Part shown: piece after piece, positions 1-8,521 of the stretch
Position numbering within the stretch: position 1 is the stretch's first letter
Layout: each line of letters begins with the position of its first letter
Assembly: GCF_003418935.1 (NCBI RefSeq)
Contig: NZ_QVMT01000003.1
Coordinates: 248,001-312,000, forward strand
DNA: 64,000 nt
Origin: Emticicia sp. C21
GTDB taxonomy: Bacteria; Bacteroidota; Bacteroidia; Cytophagales; Spirosomataceae
Direction of reading: 5' to 3'
Program-made: the position numbers and the translations under genes
Notes under the pieces: generated by a model
Databases searched by the model: none
What the model saw: the letters and a program-made list of their open reading frames with translations, nothing else
What the model was told of the DNA's origin: nothing

Positions 1-1016
1 GATACAAAATAGAGTTTGGTATCGTCTGGCGATAACGCCGGATGTCCGCACGAATATTCGTTGCTATTAAATGGTAAGTCGACTATATTGCCCCAGCCTT
101 TGTTGGATTCGGAGGCCATATATAATTTGAGCTTGGTAATGCCATCTGAAGCTACCCGGTTTTTGCCCTTGCTGCGGTTATTACTTGTAAAAATTATTCT
201 CTTATAATCTTTGAAGAACGTGGCCGGCCCTTCATGGTATTTTGAATTAAGGGTCTTGCTGAATTGCTCTACTTTCGTCAAAGGTTTTTCTTCTTTCTCC
301 TCCTCTGCTTTTTCCAGATTGCCTAAAGATGAAGTAGAAATAGCCCCTGCACCTGCTTTCTTCATCGCTATATTGTCTTTTCTTAACTGGGTTGTATCAG
401 GAAAGACAAAGAGGTCAAGAAAAGGCGTCTGGTTTTGCATAAAAACCCGTTTGATAATACCGCCTTCCTCGCGTGCCGATACAAAAACCAATGAGTTTTT
501 ATAAAACATCGGACTAAAATCAGATTGACGGGAATTAAGCGCGTAGAGGTAATCTATTTTATAGGTTGACGAATCTTCAAAAAAACGGCTATTGTCCATA
601 TAGGCCACAGTAAACTTACGACCACGCATGTCGGCGGTTTGTTCCTGTCCGTATTTGCTGTACATTTTTTGTGATTCTTTATACTTGCCGTTGTTGGCCA
701 ATGCCTGTGCATAATAGAGGTACACTTCGCTTTCTACTTCATTGCCATAGGCACTGATTAAGTCGGCATAGGTAAGCTCGGCATTGCGTGAATCCTGAAC
801 TTTACGGTAGCAGTAAGCCAGTTTGGTTAAGGCTTCTTTTACTTCGGGCGTTCCTTTTTTGACTGAGCGTAAATAGTCTTCATAATTACGGATAGCCTCA
901 ATGTAACTGATATTCTCGAAGTTGCGGTTCGCTAATTTTAGTTTATTGTTTTGAGCAAAAGTATGTAGGACTATTAGGAAAGCAAATGCCGACAGCCCAA
1001 TTCTGGTTTTAATCAT
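1..1016 (-). CDS. OmpA/PD40-type T9SS-associated periplasmic protein, 3' part outside window
   Basis: This gene runs off the left edge, so only the first 338 codons are visible; I translated it directly and found no stop. It starts with ATG at 1016 and a signal peptide ending in TFAQ (about residue 21). Residues about 25-140 are helical and TPR-like (repeated Y/A/L pattern with short repeats). The last visible part, ending with SPDDTKLYFV, matches the PD40/WD40-like propeller blades found in OmpA-family proteins of Bacteroidota such as PorE, which link the T9SS to peptidoglycan. The OmpA domain itself would lie outside the window, so the assignment to this architecture is inference; the TPR-plus-PD40 part is seen. 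Other T9SS genes lie in the same window (PorW at 24786-26990), but this one is not in an operon with them. Confidence 0.7.
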   Translation of the reverse strand, partial: MIKTRIGLSAFAFLIVLHTFAQNNKLKLANRNFENISYIEAIRNYEDYLRSVKKGTPEVKEALTKLAYCYRKVQDSRNAELTYADLISAYGNEVESEVYLYYAQALANNGKYKESQKMYSKYGQEQTADMRGRKFTVAYMDNSRFFEDSSTYKIDYLYALNSRQSDFSPMFYKNSLVFVSAREEGGIIKRVFMQNQTPFLDLFVFPDTTQLRKDNIAMKKAGAGAISTSSLGNLEKAEEEKEEKPLTKVEQFSKTLNSKYHEGPATFFKDYKRIIFTSNNRSKGKNRVASDGITKLKLYMASESNKGWGNIVDLPFNSNEYSCGHPALSPDDTKLYFV

Positions 1017-1127
1017 GGGACTTGACTTTTATTAAACGGGTTAAATAATATAACTTTTTGGGTTACATTTTAAGCCTGTCAAAAGCCGTGCCAAAAAGGG
1101 GATGGAGGGTGGAGAATTGTTTTTTCG

Positions 1128-1259
1128 TAGAGACGCAATGCATTGCGTCTTCGTTGGCCTATCCTATTTAATGAATTAGATTATGTGAGAATATTTAAAT
1201 GAAATTAAGATTCAAAGGATTTTATAGACCTCTGAAGACGCAATGCATTGCGTCTCTAC
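1128..1259. repeat. Pair of inverted palindromic REP-like repeats
   Basis: Two 26-bp copies, 1128-1153 and 1234-1259, are exact reverse complements of each other. Each is itself built on a perfect 20-bp palindrome (agacgcaatgcattgcgtct), and the outer ends read gtagag and ctctac. They enclose about 80 bp of AT-rich DNA without a gene. The arrangement resembles a bipartite REP or a very small MITE in the gap between the OmpA/PD40 gene and the end of tilS. A transcript could fold into two hairpins or one long stem, so a terminator-like role is possible, but no T-run follows. Confidence 0.75.
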
Positions 1260-1269
1260 AAAATAACTA

Positions 1270-2610
1270 TTATACAGATAATACCTCCACTCGTACCACC
1301 TCCATCGTCCCATCCGTAATCTTAAACCGCTCATCCGTCCGTTGCCCAATTACCCAAACAATATCATCACTGGAACATAACAGGAAGGTACTCTTTTTCA
1401 GGTGCAAAGGCACTTTTTTATCTACCAGAAAATCACTAATTTTCTTTTTACCTTTCATGCCCAGAGGAATAAACCAGTCTCCTTCCTGCCAGGGACGGAT
1501 GCTGAGGGGATATTTGAGTTTGGAAGCATCAACCCAGAGAAGGTTGTGTTTTCTTTCGGTATTCAGATAGGCTTGCCAATCCTCTTTTGTAGCAGGACTC
1601 ATATGTAAGAATAAGTCATAATATTCAATATTTTGAATGCCCTTTTCAATGAATACTTCTTCAAAACTCTTTTCTTGTTTAGGGGTAATAATCAGATACT
1701 CCCGGTCTTTGATGAGAGTATGCGTAGCAGAATAAAAAGTTTTACCCGATGTCTTTTTGAGTGATTGATGGATTTCTTTCGATTGGAAATAGTTGAATCC
1801 AAACTCTTTCAATGTTTCTTCCAATAGATAAGAAGATGATTTCCAGTCTTGAATTATATTGATTTTTAAACAAAGCGCACCATTCTCTTCTTTGCAAACA
1901 GATTCCTTAAAGGTGTCCAGATTATTCTGAAAATTGCTTTCAATGGCTTGTAATCTTTCAATATTCCGGGCAAAAGTATGTTCTAAACCTGGATTAATTT
2001 TTTTGAGTAAGGGCACTACTTCATTTCGCAATAAATTGCGTTGGTAATCATTTGACGCATTACTACTGTCTTCTCTCCATTGTAATTGCTTCTCTCCTAC
2101 ATAGTTTTCAATGTCTGTTCTTGCGGCAAAAAGCAATGGACGTATGATAGAATCTTTCTTTGGCAGAATCCCTCTCAATCCTGCAATACCTGTGCCTTTG
2201 GTCAGGTTCAGCAGAATCGTTTCTATGCTGTCATTCAGATGGTGGGCTGTGGCTATGTATTGGTAATCCAGTTCCTGTCTCAACTGCTCAAACCATTCGT
2301 AGCGTAGTTGTCGGGCAGCCATTTCTATAGAGAGTTTGTAGGTTTTGGCGAAGTCTTTTGTCTGGAAGCTGGTTGTACGGAATGGTATTCCGTGGCTCGC
2401 GCACAGCTCCTTCACAAACTCGGCATCCTGGTCTGATTCTTCACCCCTTAACTGAAAGTTACAATGTGCTACTGTAAAATTAAACTTCGCCTCTCTGAAC
2501 AGGTCTAATAATACAATAGAGTCTCTGCCGCCACTTACCGCTAATACAATTTTATCAGTAAGCTGAAAAAGACTTTGTTCGTTAATATATGTTAAGAAAG
2601 ACTGAAGCAT
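1270..2610 (-). CDS. tilS: tRNA(Ile)-lysidine synthase TilS
   Basis: TilS uses ATP to attach lysine to C34 of the CAU-anticodon tRNA(Ile), changing its decoding from AUG to AUA; it is normally essential and cytosolic. The N-terminal PP-loop SGGRDS lies at residues 26-31, followed by the family's YEWFEQLR and HHLNDSIETILLNL stretches. The C-terminal part (about 370-446) contains the TilS substrate-binding domain with RPWQEGDWFIPLG. At 446 residues it has the usual length. The open frame extends to a TTG at 2634, but ATG at 2610 is preferred: it begins MLQSF as in relatives and leaves a leader of about 25 nt after the putative -7 box (2636-2643). It is divergent from the OstA-like gene. Confidence 0.95.
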   Translation of the reverse strand: MLQSFLTYINEQSLFQLTDKIVLAVSGGRDSIVLLDLFREAKFNFTVAHCNFQLRGEESDQDAEFVKELCASHGIPFRTTSFQTKDFAKTYKLSIEMAARQLRYEWFEQLRQELDYQYIATAHHLNDSIETILLNLTKGTGIAGLRGILPKKDSIIRPLLFAARTDIENYVGEKQLQWREDSSNASNDYQRNLLRNEVVPLLKKINPGLEHTFARNIERLQAIESNFQNNLDTFKESVCKEENGALCLKINIIQDWKSSSYLLEETLKEFGFNYFQSKEIHQSLKKTSGKTFYSATHTLIKDREYLIITPKQEKSFEEVFIEKGIQNIEYYDLFLHMSPATKEDWQAYLNTERKHNLLWVDASKLKYPLSIRPWQEGDWFIPLGMKGKKKISDFLVDKKVPLHLKKSTFLLCSSDDIVWVIGQRTDERFKITDGTMEVVRVEVLSV

Positions 2611-2635
2611 AAACGCAATTACGTACTTTTGCAAA

Positions 2636-2669
2636 CAAAATTAGAATATTGCACAGAAGATGTTGACAA
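2636..2669 (-). promoter_or_regulatory. Putative Bacteroidota-type promoter of tilS
   Basis: On the minus strand the sequence TAATTTTG (2643-2636) fits the Bacteroidota -7 consensus TAnnTTTG exactly, and a TTG (2669-2667) lies about 22 nt upstream as a -33 element. Transcription would start near 2630, giving a leader of roughly 20 nt before ATG 2610. The -33 region overlaps the first codons of the divergent OstA-like gene. This is a consensus match only. Confidence 0.45.
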
Positions 2670-4303
2670 TTGGCCTGAAAAATATAAGCATACGCAATTT
2701 TATTCACTCCAACAGACTTTCGCTGGTGGTGTTGATAAGCTTGCTATGCTCTTTTATAACTTACGCCCAGAAACCCCTCAATCCACCTGTACCAACTACT
2801 CCTAAAACCCGAATCAACCTATTACATGCAGATAGTATCCTGATTACCAACGGGGCATCAGAGATACGTGAGTTTATAGGCAATGTATCTTTTCAGCATA
2901 AAGGTGCAGTTTTGTACTGTAATACGGCTACTCAATACGAAATGAGCAATACCATAGAAGCCTTTGGGAATATCCGTATTGTGCAGGGTGATACCCTGAC
3001 TGTAACAGGGGATACGCTTTATTATGACGGAAATACAAGATATGCCCGTGTATTAGGAAAAAAGGTAGTATTGACTGATTCAAAAGTGACTTTGACTACG
3101 AGAATAGTGGAGTATGATATGCAAAGAAACAGAGCTTACTATCCGGTTCGTGGGGTAATTGTGCAGGATTCGAGTACACTAAAGAGTGAGAAAGGCTATT
3201 ATAATACCCGCTCAAAGATTTTTAATTATAAGGAAAACGTAGAAATCATTAATCCTAAATATACGATTACCACAGATAGTTTACAGTATAATGCCCGTAC
3301 TAAAATGGCTTTATTTAAAGCCCCTACGCTAATCAAGAGCAAAGATGGTGATATAATAGCGAATGCCGGAAGTACCTATAATACTGAAACTCAACTGGCT
3401 AATTTCAAGGGGCGCTCTAAGGTAGTCAATGAGAATTATACTTTGGTAGGAGATACCTTGAATTTTGACCAGAAAACGGAGTCTGGTGTAGCCAGAGGAA
3501 ATGTAGAGATAGTTTCAAAGAAAGATAAGGTGATACTGACCGGAAACCGGGCCATCCGCAACGGACAAACAGGTTTCACCAAAATAATGGGCAATGCCAT
3601 TATGCGCAATGGGTCAGAAAAAGATACGCTTTATATGCGGGCTGATACACTTTATGCCTACGAAATGATGGATGACACCACCACCAGAACCAAAAAAGAT
3701 ACGGTGAAGCGTGAGCGGAAAATGGAAAAGATGATTGCGCAGGGCAATGTACAGATTTACAGAATTGATATGCAGAGTAAAAGTGATTCACTCCTATATG
3801 ACCTGAAAGATTCAGTAATACACTTTTTTACAAAACCTATACTCTGGAATCCGCAAAACCAATCTGAAGCCGATACAATTCACGTATATATGAAAAACGG
3901 TAAGGTAAACCGGATGTTTCTGATCAATCAGGGATTCGTGATTGCGAAAGATACCTCATCTAACTATAATCAGGTAAAAGGACGGAAAATATCTGCCTTA
4001 TTTAATGAACAGACCCGACTTGATCAGGTGATTGTAGAGGGCAATGGACAAAGTATTTATTATGCTTTAGACGACCAGAATAAACTAATTGGCGTAAATC
4101 ATGTCGAATGTAGTAAAATGAATATTCGGTTTCGTGAGAATCAGGTGAAGCGTATAGCTTTTATCGGTAAACCTGACTCGAAGCTCGTTCCACCTAAAGA
4201 GTTAACTAATAGTGCAAACCGTTTAGATGGCTTTAGTTGGCGCGAAAAAGAAAAACCTACAAAAGAACAAATTCTTGGTGTGAAATTTGCTGTAAAACAG
4301 TAG
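2660..4303 (+). CDS. OstA/LptA-like protein
   Basis: A 547-residue exported protein with an N-terminal hydrophobic signal segment (about residues 20-36, ending TYAQ) followed by repeated beta-rich OstA/LptA-type blocks: ADSILITNGASEIREF, GDTLTVTGDTLYYDG, SKVTLTTRIVEYD and GNVEIVSKKDKVILTG are successive blades of the jellyroll. In Bacteroidota such long OstA-like proteins are thought to help carry lipopolysaccharide across the periplasm, as LptA or the N-terminal part of LptD does in proteobacteria. It lacks an LptD-type barrel. It starts 26 bp from the alternative tilS start, divergently, and is followed by an intergenic stretch of about 205 bp before the next gene in which I see nothing certain. 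The domain is clear; the exact role is inferred. Confidence 0.85.
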   Translation: MLTIGLKNISIRNFIHSNRLSLVVLISLLCSFITYAQKPLNPPVPTTPKTRINLLHADSILITNGASEIREFIGNVSFQHKGAVLYCNTATQYEMSNTIEAFGNIRIVQGDTLTVTGDTLYYDGNTRYARVLGKKVVLTDSKVTLTTRIVEYDMQRNRAYYPVRGVIVQDSSTLKSEKGYYNTRSKIFNYKENVEIINPKYTITTDSLQYNARTKMALFKAPTLIKSKDGDIIANAGSTYNTETQLANFKGRSKVVNENYTLVGDTLNFDQKTESGVARGNVEIVSKKDKVILTGNRAIRNGQTGFTKIMGNAIMRNGSEKDTLYMRADTLYAYEMMDDTTTRTKKDTVKRERKMEKMIAQGNVQIYRIDMQSKSDSLLYDLKDSVIHFFTKPILWNPQNQSEADTIHVYMKNGKVNRMFLINQGFVIAKDTSSNYNQVKGRKISALFNEQTRLDQVIVEGNGQSIYYALDDQNKLIGVNHVECSKMNIRFRENQVKRIAFIGKPDSKLVPPKELTNSANRLDGFSWREKEKPTKEQILGVKFAVKQ

Positions 4304-4508
4304 GCTGGCACACTTTTTTAAGCGTAAAAAGTACTAAAGTTTGTTAAAAAAGGTTGACAACGATAAAATTTATAACTTATTGCAACCATTTAATCATTAT
4401 TAGCGTCCTTATATAAAAAATTAATTTGGTTTTTTCAGTTTGTTGTTTACATTTGTATAATCCCTACAAATCACATAACGAATCTAATAAAAGTTTTTGA
4501 GTTAAAAT

Positions 4509-5111
4509 ATGGTAAAAAATTTACGAAAATATATATTGGTTTTGATTGGAATGGCTCTACTATCAAACGTGGCTCTTGCGCAAGTCGAGAAAGGCAAGTC
4601 ACGCCTGGATATTGGTAAAAAGCCGACCACAAAAGTGCAGAAGCTAAGCTATGTAGGCAAACCAATGCCTAAAGAGGTGAAGCTTGACAAACCTGCTATG
4701 GTCAATCAATACTTTAGAAATGCACTCTTGAATGGTTCTCCAAAACCAGCGGTTGTGAAAGCAGCTAATACAGAAACATTATCGGCCAGCACTGACAGAA
4801 ATATTGGTAATAGCAATAGCAGCGAGCCTGATAAGTTGTTTTCGAACGATAAAATTACGGTTTCAAATATTTATCCGAATCCGGCCAACGATTTTGCGAT
4901 GGTCGATTATTCGATTACAGGTAACGTAAATGACGCAAGCATGTCTTTTTACAATTTGTTGGGCAACGAGGTAGGTAATTTTGAATTAGACAAAAACGAC
5001 CGCAAATTGAAAGTACAGACTACCAACTGGGATTCAGGTGTGTATTTGTATCAATTGGTGGTAGATGGCAAGAAAGTGGTAACCAAAAAGCTATTGGTAA
5101 GACATAACTAA
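4509..5111 (+). CDS. Secreted protein with T9SS type A sorting domain
   Basis: A 200-residue protein with a Sec signal peptide (MVKNLRKYILVLIGMALLSN, cleavage after LAQ) and a C-terminal T9SS type A sorting domain from about residue 118: it starts with the typical ISxIYPNP-like motif (VSNIYPNPANDF), continues with beta strands, and ends in GVYLYQLVVDGKKVVTKKLLV. The middle, about residues 26-115, is low-complexity and lysine-rich with no domain that I recognise. Such proteins cross the outer membrane through the T9SS and are anchored or released after removal of the tail. It stands alone: about 205 bp upstream are free of genes and a strong terminator follows. The partner or substrate is unknown. 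Confidence 0.85.
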   Translation: MVKNLRKYILVLIGMALLSNVALAQVEKGKSRLDIGKKPTTKVQKLSYVGKPMPKEVKLDKPAMVNQYFRNALLNGSPKPAVVKAANTETLSASTDRNIGNSNSSEPDKLFSNDKITVSNIYPNPANDFAMVDYSITGNVNDASMSFYNLLGNEVGNFELDKNDRKLKVQTTNWDSGVYLYQLVVDGKKVVTKKLLVRHN

Positions 5112-5134
5112 GCCTTTGAGCAAGATATACTATC

Positions 5135-5168
5135 AGGGAAGTGAGCAATCGCTTCCCTATTTTTTTTG
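5135..5168 (+). terminator. Rho-independent terminator
   Basis: A 7-bp perfect stem (agggaag 5135-5141 with cttccct 5152-5158) with a 10-nt loop is followed by atttttttt. It lies 24 bp after the stop of the sorting-domain gene. Confidence 0.85.
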
Positions 5169-5238
5169 GAAAAACACATAAAATATGGCTTTTTTGCAGA
5201 AAAAATCACAAGCCTAATATTACCGCTAAAATTACCTC

Positions 5239-6216
5239 ATGTTAAAATATTCAGTTATCACACCTGTATATAACCGTCCTGATGAAGTCAGAGAATTGCT
5301 CGAAAGCCTGACCAGACAGACTTATCAGAACTTTGAGGTGATTATTGTAGAAGATGGTTCAACATTGAAATGTGAGGAGGTTTGCCGGAGTTTTGAAAAA
5401 CGGTTGGATATTAAATATTTCTACAAATCCAATTCAGGGCAGGGCTTTTCTCGCAATTATGGCTTTGAGCGTGCCATTGGTGATTATTTTGTGCAATTAG
5501 ATTCTGATGCCATTATCCCGGAGCGATATTTTGAGATTGTTGATAATCATCTCTCAACAAATTGGCTGGATGCTTACGGAGGTCCAGATGCTGCGCATGA
5601 AAGCTTTACAGATACGCAGAAAGCCATTAACTATGCCATGACATCAGTATTTACTACCGGAGGCATCAGAGGCAAGAAAAACAATGCAGGCGGGCAGTTT
5701 CACCCACGTAGTTTCAATTTTGGCATTTCCAGAAAAGTCTGGGAGGAAACGCAGGGCTATACCATGACCCGCATGGCCGAAGACATTGAATTCAGCATTC
5801 GTATTATTAACAAGGGATTCAAGGTAGGTTTAATAGAAGAAGCTTTCATCTATCATAAAAGGCGCACTGATTTTGGGCAGTTTTACAAGCAATTACATTT
5901 CTTTGGTCGCGGCCGTATCAATCTATCCAGAATGTTTCCTTCCGAACTAAAATTGGTACACTTTTTCCCGATGGTCTTTACGCTAGGCGTTTTATCAATC
6001 CCTGTTCAATTGCTACTGAGTTTTATAAGCCCATTTTTCTGCTATACCTTTTTATTTTCCATAGGAGTAATGGCGCTATATAAATTAATGATATTCATAG
6101 ATTCTACTGTAAAAAACAAAAGCCTTAAAGTAGGTTTTCTAAGCATTGTTGCCTGTTTCATCCAACTATTTGCCTATGGCATTGGCTTTATGCAGGAGAA
6201 ATTAAAAGGGGTTTGA
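5239..6216 (+). CDS. Family 2 glycosyltransferase with C-terminal membrane segments
   Basis: A 325-residue GT-A fold enzyme that transfers a sugar from a nucleotide donor to a cell-envelope glycan or lipid acceptor. The N-terminus SVITPVYNRPDEVRELLESL and the acidic VEDGST segment are GT2 hallmarks; the metal-binding DSD motif is at residues 88-90 and an ED pair with the family's MAEDIEFSIRI motif is near residues 184-194. About residues 238-310 form two or three hydrophobic segments that anchor the enzyme in the inner membrane. It begins at ATG 5239 and stands alone between a terminator and a repeat. The acceptor cannot be told from the sequence. Confidence 0.9.
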   Translation: MLKYSVITPVYNRPDEVRELLESLTRQTYQNFEVIIVEDGSTLKCEEVCRSFEKRLDIKYFYKSNSGQGFSRNYGFERAIGDYFVQLDSDAIIPERYFEIVDNHLSTNWLDAYGGPDAAHESFTDTQKAINYAMTSVFTTGGIRGKKNNAGGQFHPRSFNFGISRKVWEETQGYTMTRMAEDIEFSIRIINKGFKVGLIEEAFIYHKRRTDFGQFYKQLHFFGRGRINLSRMFPSELKLVHFFPMVFTLGVLSIPVQLLLSFISPFFCYTFLFSIGVMALYKLMIFIDSTVKNKSLKVGFLSIVACFIQLFAYGIGFMQEKLKGV

Positions 6217-6275
6217 ATGAATTAATTCGAAGTATTACGTTTAGTAAAGTAAAATTCTGAAAATTGCCTCATTTG

Positions 6276-6318
6276 GTAGAGACAGGGCAATGCGGGGACG
6301 CCTAGTCCCTGTCTCTAC
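6276..6318. repeat. REP-like hairpin related to the 1128-1259 repeats
   Basis: Perfect 12-bp arms (gtagagacaggg 6276-6287 and ccctgtctctac 6307-6318) around a 19-nt loop. The outer gtagagac / gtctctac ends equal those of the repeats at 1128-1259, so it seems to be a variant of the same family with a different core. It lies between two convergent genes. A separate small inverted G/C-rich motif (cccctttagggg, near 6383-6394) follows. Confidence 0.65.
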
Positions 6319-6394
6319 GTCTAGACAAAGGATACGCTAATGTCTAGTGCCAGAACATCATGTTAAACCTGTGTTAAAAGTCCCCCTTTAGGGG

Positions 6395-7726
6395 CTAGGG
6401 GTGTGTTATCATCATTAAATGTTTCTTCAAATAATCCACACTCTTCACAAACGGCTTCAAACCCACAAATAACAATCCTGCCGAAATGATACAGCCTACA
6501 AATTGCGTAATAAAAATGGAATATTGAATTTTAAGAGGGTCGTGAAAAACAATATCATTCAACAAACCTACCGACAATGGGCCTAAACCCAGGCCTATGA
6601 TATTTACCACGAAGAGGAAAAATGCCGAGAAAATAGCCCGCATATTATTAGGTGCCACTTCCTGAATGGCGGCAGTTGCCGAACCATAAGGGAAGGCCGC
6701 AAAAAAGCAGAAAAGGGAAATAAATATCAATCCGATATTCGGGTCAGACATTAACAAACCAATTGTGCACAATACCGATATTGACATCCCGATGAAACCT
6801 GCTTTCATTTTGGCATTTACCACGCCTTTTTTAGATAGATGATCGGCATATCTACCGCCTGTAAGCACACCTAGAGTAGCAAAAACGGTAATTATCAATC
6901 CAAAAACTACTCCGGCTTTTTGCGCTTCCCAACCGTGTATCCGGTTGAGATAAGTCGGTACCCAATAAATACCCGCATAGGAGGCTAGTGACATAAAAGA
7001 AATACCAAAACTCAGGCTCAGGAAAGTGGTTTTATTTGCTTTGAAATAGGCTACTATTTCAGCGATACTAGCTTTACTGGTCGATTCTTTATCACTATCC
7101 AGTTCTTTGCGCTTAGGTTCTTTGATAGTTTGCAACAGGAGTACAATTAGTAATCCCGGGAAGCCAATATAAAAGAAAATCACCTGCCATGAGTAGATTT
7201 CTCCAACAAATGGTATCTGAATATTTTCTTTCCCAATCATGGAACTGATAGCCGCGCCAATCAGTATAGAGAGGCCTGAACCTAAATAAACTCCCAGATT
7301 ATAAATACTCATGGCTGTAGCCAGCTTTCTTTTCGGGAAATAGTCGGAAATCACAGAATAAGCAGCAGGGGAGAGCGCGGCTTCACCGATACCCACACCT
7401 ACACGTGCAAAAAACAATGCCCAGAAACTACCTGCCAATCCACAAAGCACCGTCATTAAACTCCAGATAGCAATACCCCAGCCGATGATTTTCTTACGGC
7501 TCATTCTATCCGCCATCAATCCGATAGGGATACCTAAAAGCGTGTAGAATAACGCAAAGCTAAGCCCCATCAATAAGCCCATCTGAGTATCCGAAATACC
7601 GAATGATGCTTTAATAGGTTTAACCAGGAGCGCTAAAATTTGTCTGTCGATAAACGAAGAGATATAAGCTAGTAGAAGTATGCCCAATACATACCAGGCA
7701 TAACGGAGCGAGGACTGTTCTTTCAT
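6395..7726 (-). CDS. MFS transporter, Spinster-like
   Basis: A 443-residue, 12-helix major facilitator. The first helices contain YISSFIDRQILALLVKPI with the acidic residue typical of Spinster-like MFS proteins, and the loop between helices 2 and 3 contains the MFS motif A (GLMADRMSRKKIIGWG). GIGEAALSPAAYSVISDYFP is the conserved helix 4-5 signature. These proteins export or take up organic anions, sugars or lipids; the substrate is not readable. It is transcribed alone, with a leader of about 75 bp from DUF4126. The start ATG 7726 is the only one giving a complete first helix. Confidence 0.88.
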   Translation of the reverse strand: MKEQSSLRYAWYVLGILLLAYISSFIDRQILALLVKPIKASFGISDTQMGLLMGLSFALFYTLLGIPIGLMADRMSRKKIIGWGIAIWSLMTVLCGLAGSFWALFFARVGVGIGEAALSPAAYSVISDYFPKRKLATAMSIYNLGVYLGSGLSILIGAAISSMIGKENIQIPFVGEIYSWQVIFFYIGFPGLLIVLLLQTIKEPKRKELDSDKESTSKASIAEIVAYFKANKTTFLSLSFGISFMSLASYAGIYWVPTYLNRIHGWEAQKAGVVFGLIITVFATLGVLTGGRYADHLSKKGVVNAKMKAGFIGMSISVLCTIGLLMSDPNIGLIFISLFCFFAAFPYGSATAAIQEVAPNNMRAIFSAFFLFVVNIIGLGLGPLSVGLLNDIVFHDPLKIQYSIFITQFVGCIISAGLLFVGLKPFVKSVDYLKKHLMMITHP

Positions 7727-7803
7727 AGAAATTGCACCCGATAATTAATCGGATTTGCTTAGGTGTAAGGTCTTAGATTGAGCAGTAAGTTAGTATTTTT
7801 TAT

Positions 7804-8400
7804 TCAAAGATTGGGATTATTCTCATAAGAAATTTTACTTTTTTTATTCTGAAAACGTTTAATGATTTTACGGATTAAAAAGAAAAATAGTATTATACAG
7901 AGAATAGCAATAAAAACCGGAATCCAGAGCGTGAGAGCGGAGAGGATGATGGAAATGAAGTTTTCGATGGTAGCCAGAATAGAATTGCCGAAGCCCCCTG
8001 TAAACTTGGTAGAGGCTAGTCGGAGCAGACTGGTTCCGGCTTGGATAGTCCCGGCCATGCCACCCCCAGCTACAATGCCAAGTGTCCATTTCAATTCGGG
8101 AGAATCAATTTTGAGGAAAGAAGTAGTGAGAATAGTGCCAGCCACAAACGAAGCAGGCATCGCAATTGTATCTAATAGATTATCAACAACAGGTATATAA
8201 TAAGCCAGAATTTCGGCTAAAGTGGCAGCACCTAAAATATAAGTAGCTGCAGGACTGGCCAACCACTCAAAGCCTTGTGATAAATCAAGCACTCCGAAGC
8301 GGGTAGCCAGATTACCTATCAGCATAGGTACAAAAATACGGAAGCCTGAACAGGCACTTAAGGCAATACCAACACAAAGGCTGATTAGAAATTCTTGCAT
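7804..8400 (-). CDS. DUF4126 family membrane protein
   Basis: A 198-residue inner-membrane protein with about five hydrophobic helices. The N-terminus SLCVGIALSACSGFRIFVPML and the central glycine-rich WTLGIVAGGGMAGTIQAGTS match the DUF4126 family, whose biochemical role is unknown. The C-terminus is a basic tail (KRFQNKKSKI). It lies upstream of the Spinster-like MFS gene on the same strand with a gap of 77 bp, so the two may be co-transcribed. Its own upstream region carries the palindromic repeat 8447-8518. Confidence 0.8.
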   Translation of the reverse strand: MQEFLISLCVGIALSACSGFRIFVPMLIGNLATRFGVLDLSQGFEWLASPAATYILGAATLAEILAYYIPVVDNLLDTIAMPASFVAGTILTTSFLKIDSPELKWTLGIVAGGGMAGTIQAGTSLLRLASTKFTGGFGNSILATIENFISIILSALTLWIPVFIAILCIILFFFLIRKIIKRFQNKKSKISYENNPNL

Positions 8401-8446
8401 GAACGGAACAGATATGATTGTTCAATTTATGCAAAAAAATAAAATA

Positions 8447-8518
8447 TGTATCACGATTTTTCAAATCGTTGTCTAATAAACGATTTGAACTGTCCGTCGC
8501 TACGGAAATCGTGATACA
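8447..8518. repeat. REP-like nested inverted repeat, 'atcacgattt' family, copy 1
   Basis: The outer arms tgtatcacgattt (8447-8459) and aaatcgtgataca (8506-8518) are perfect 13-bp inverted repeats. Inside, tcaaatcgtt (8461-8470) pairs with aacgatttga (8479-8488). The repeat lies between the start of DUF4126 and the end of the next gene, ending just before that gene's stop codon at 8522. The same termini recur at 13032-13124, and a decayed half at 21234-21258. Confidence 0.8.
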
Positions 8519-8521
8519 AAA

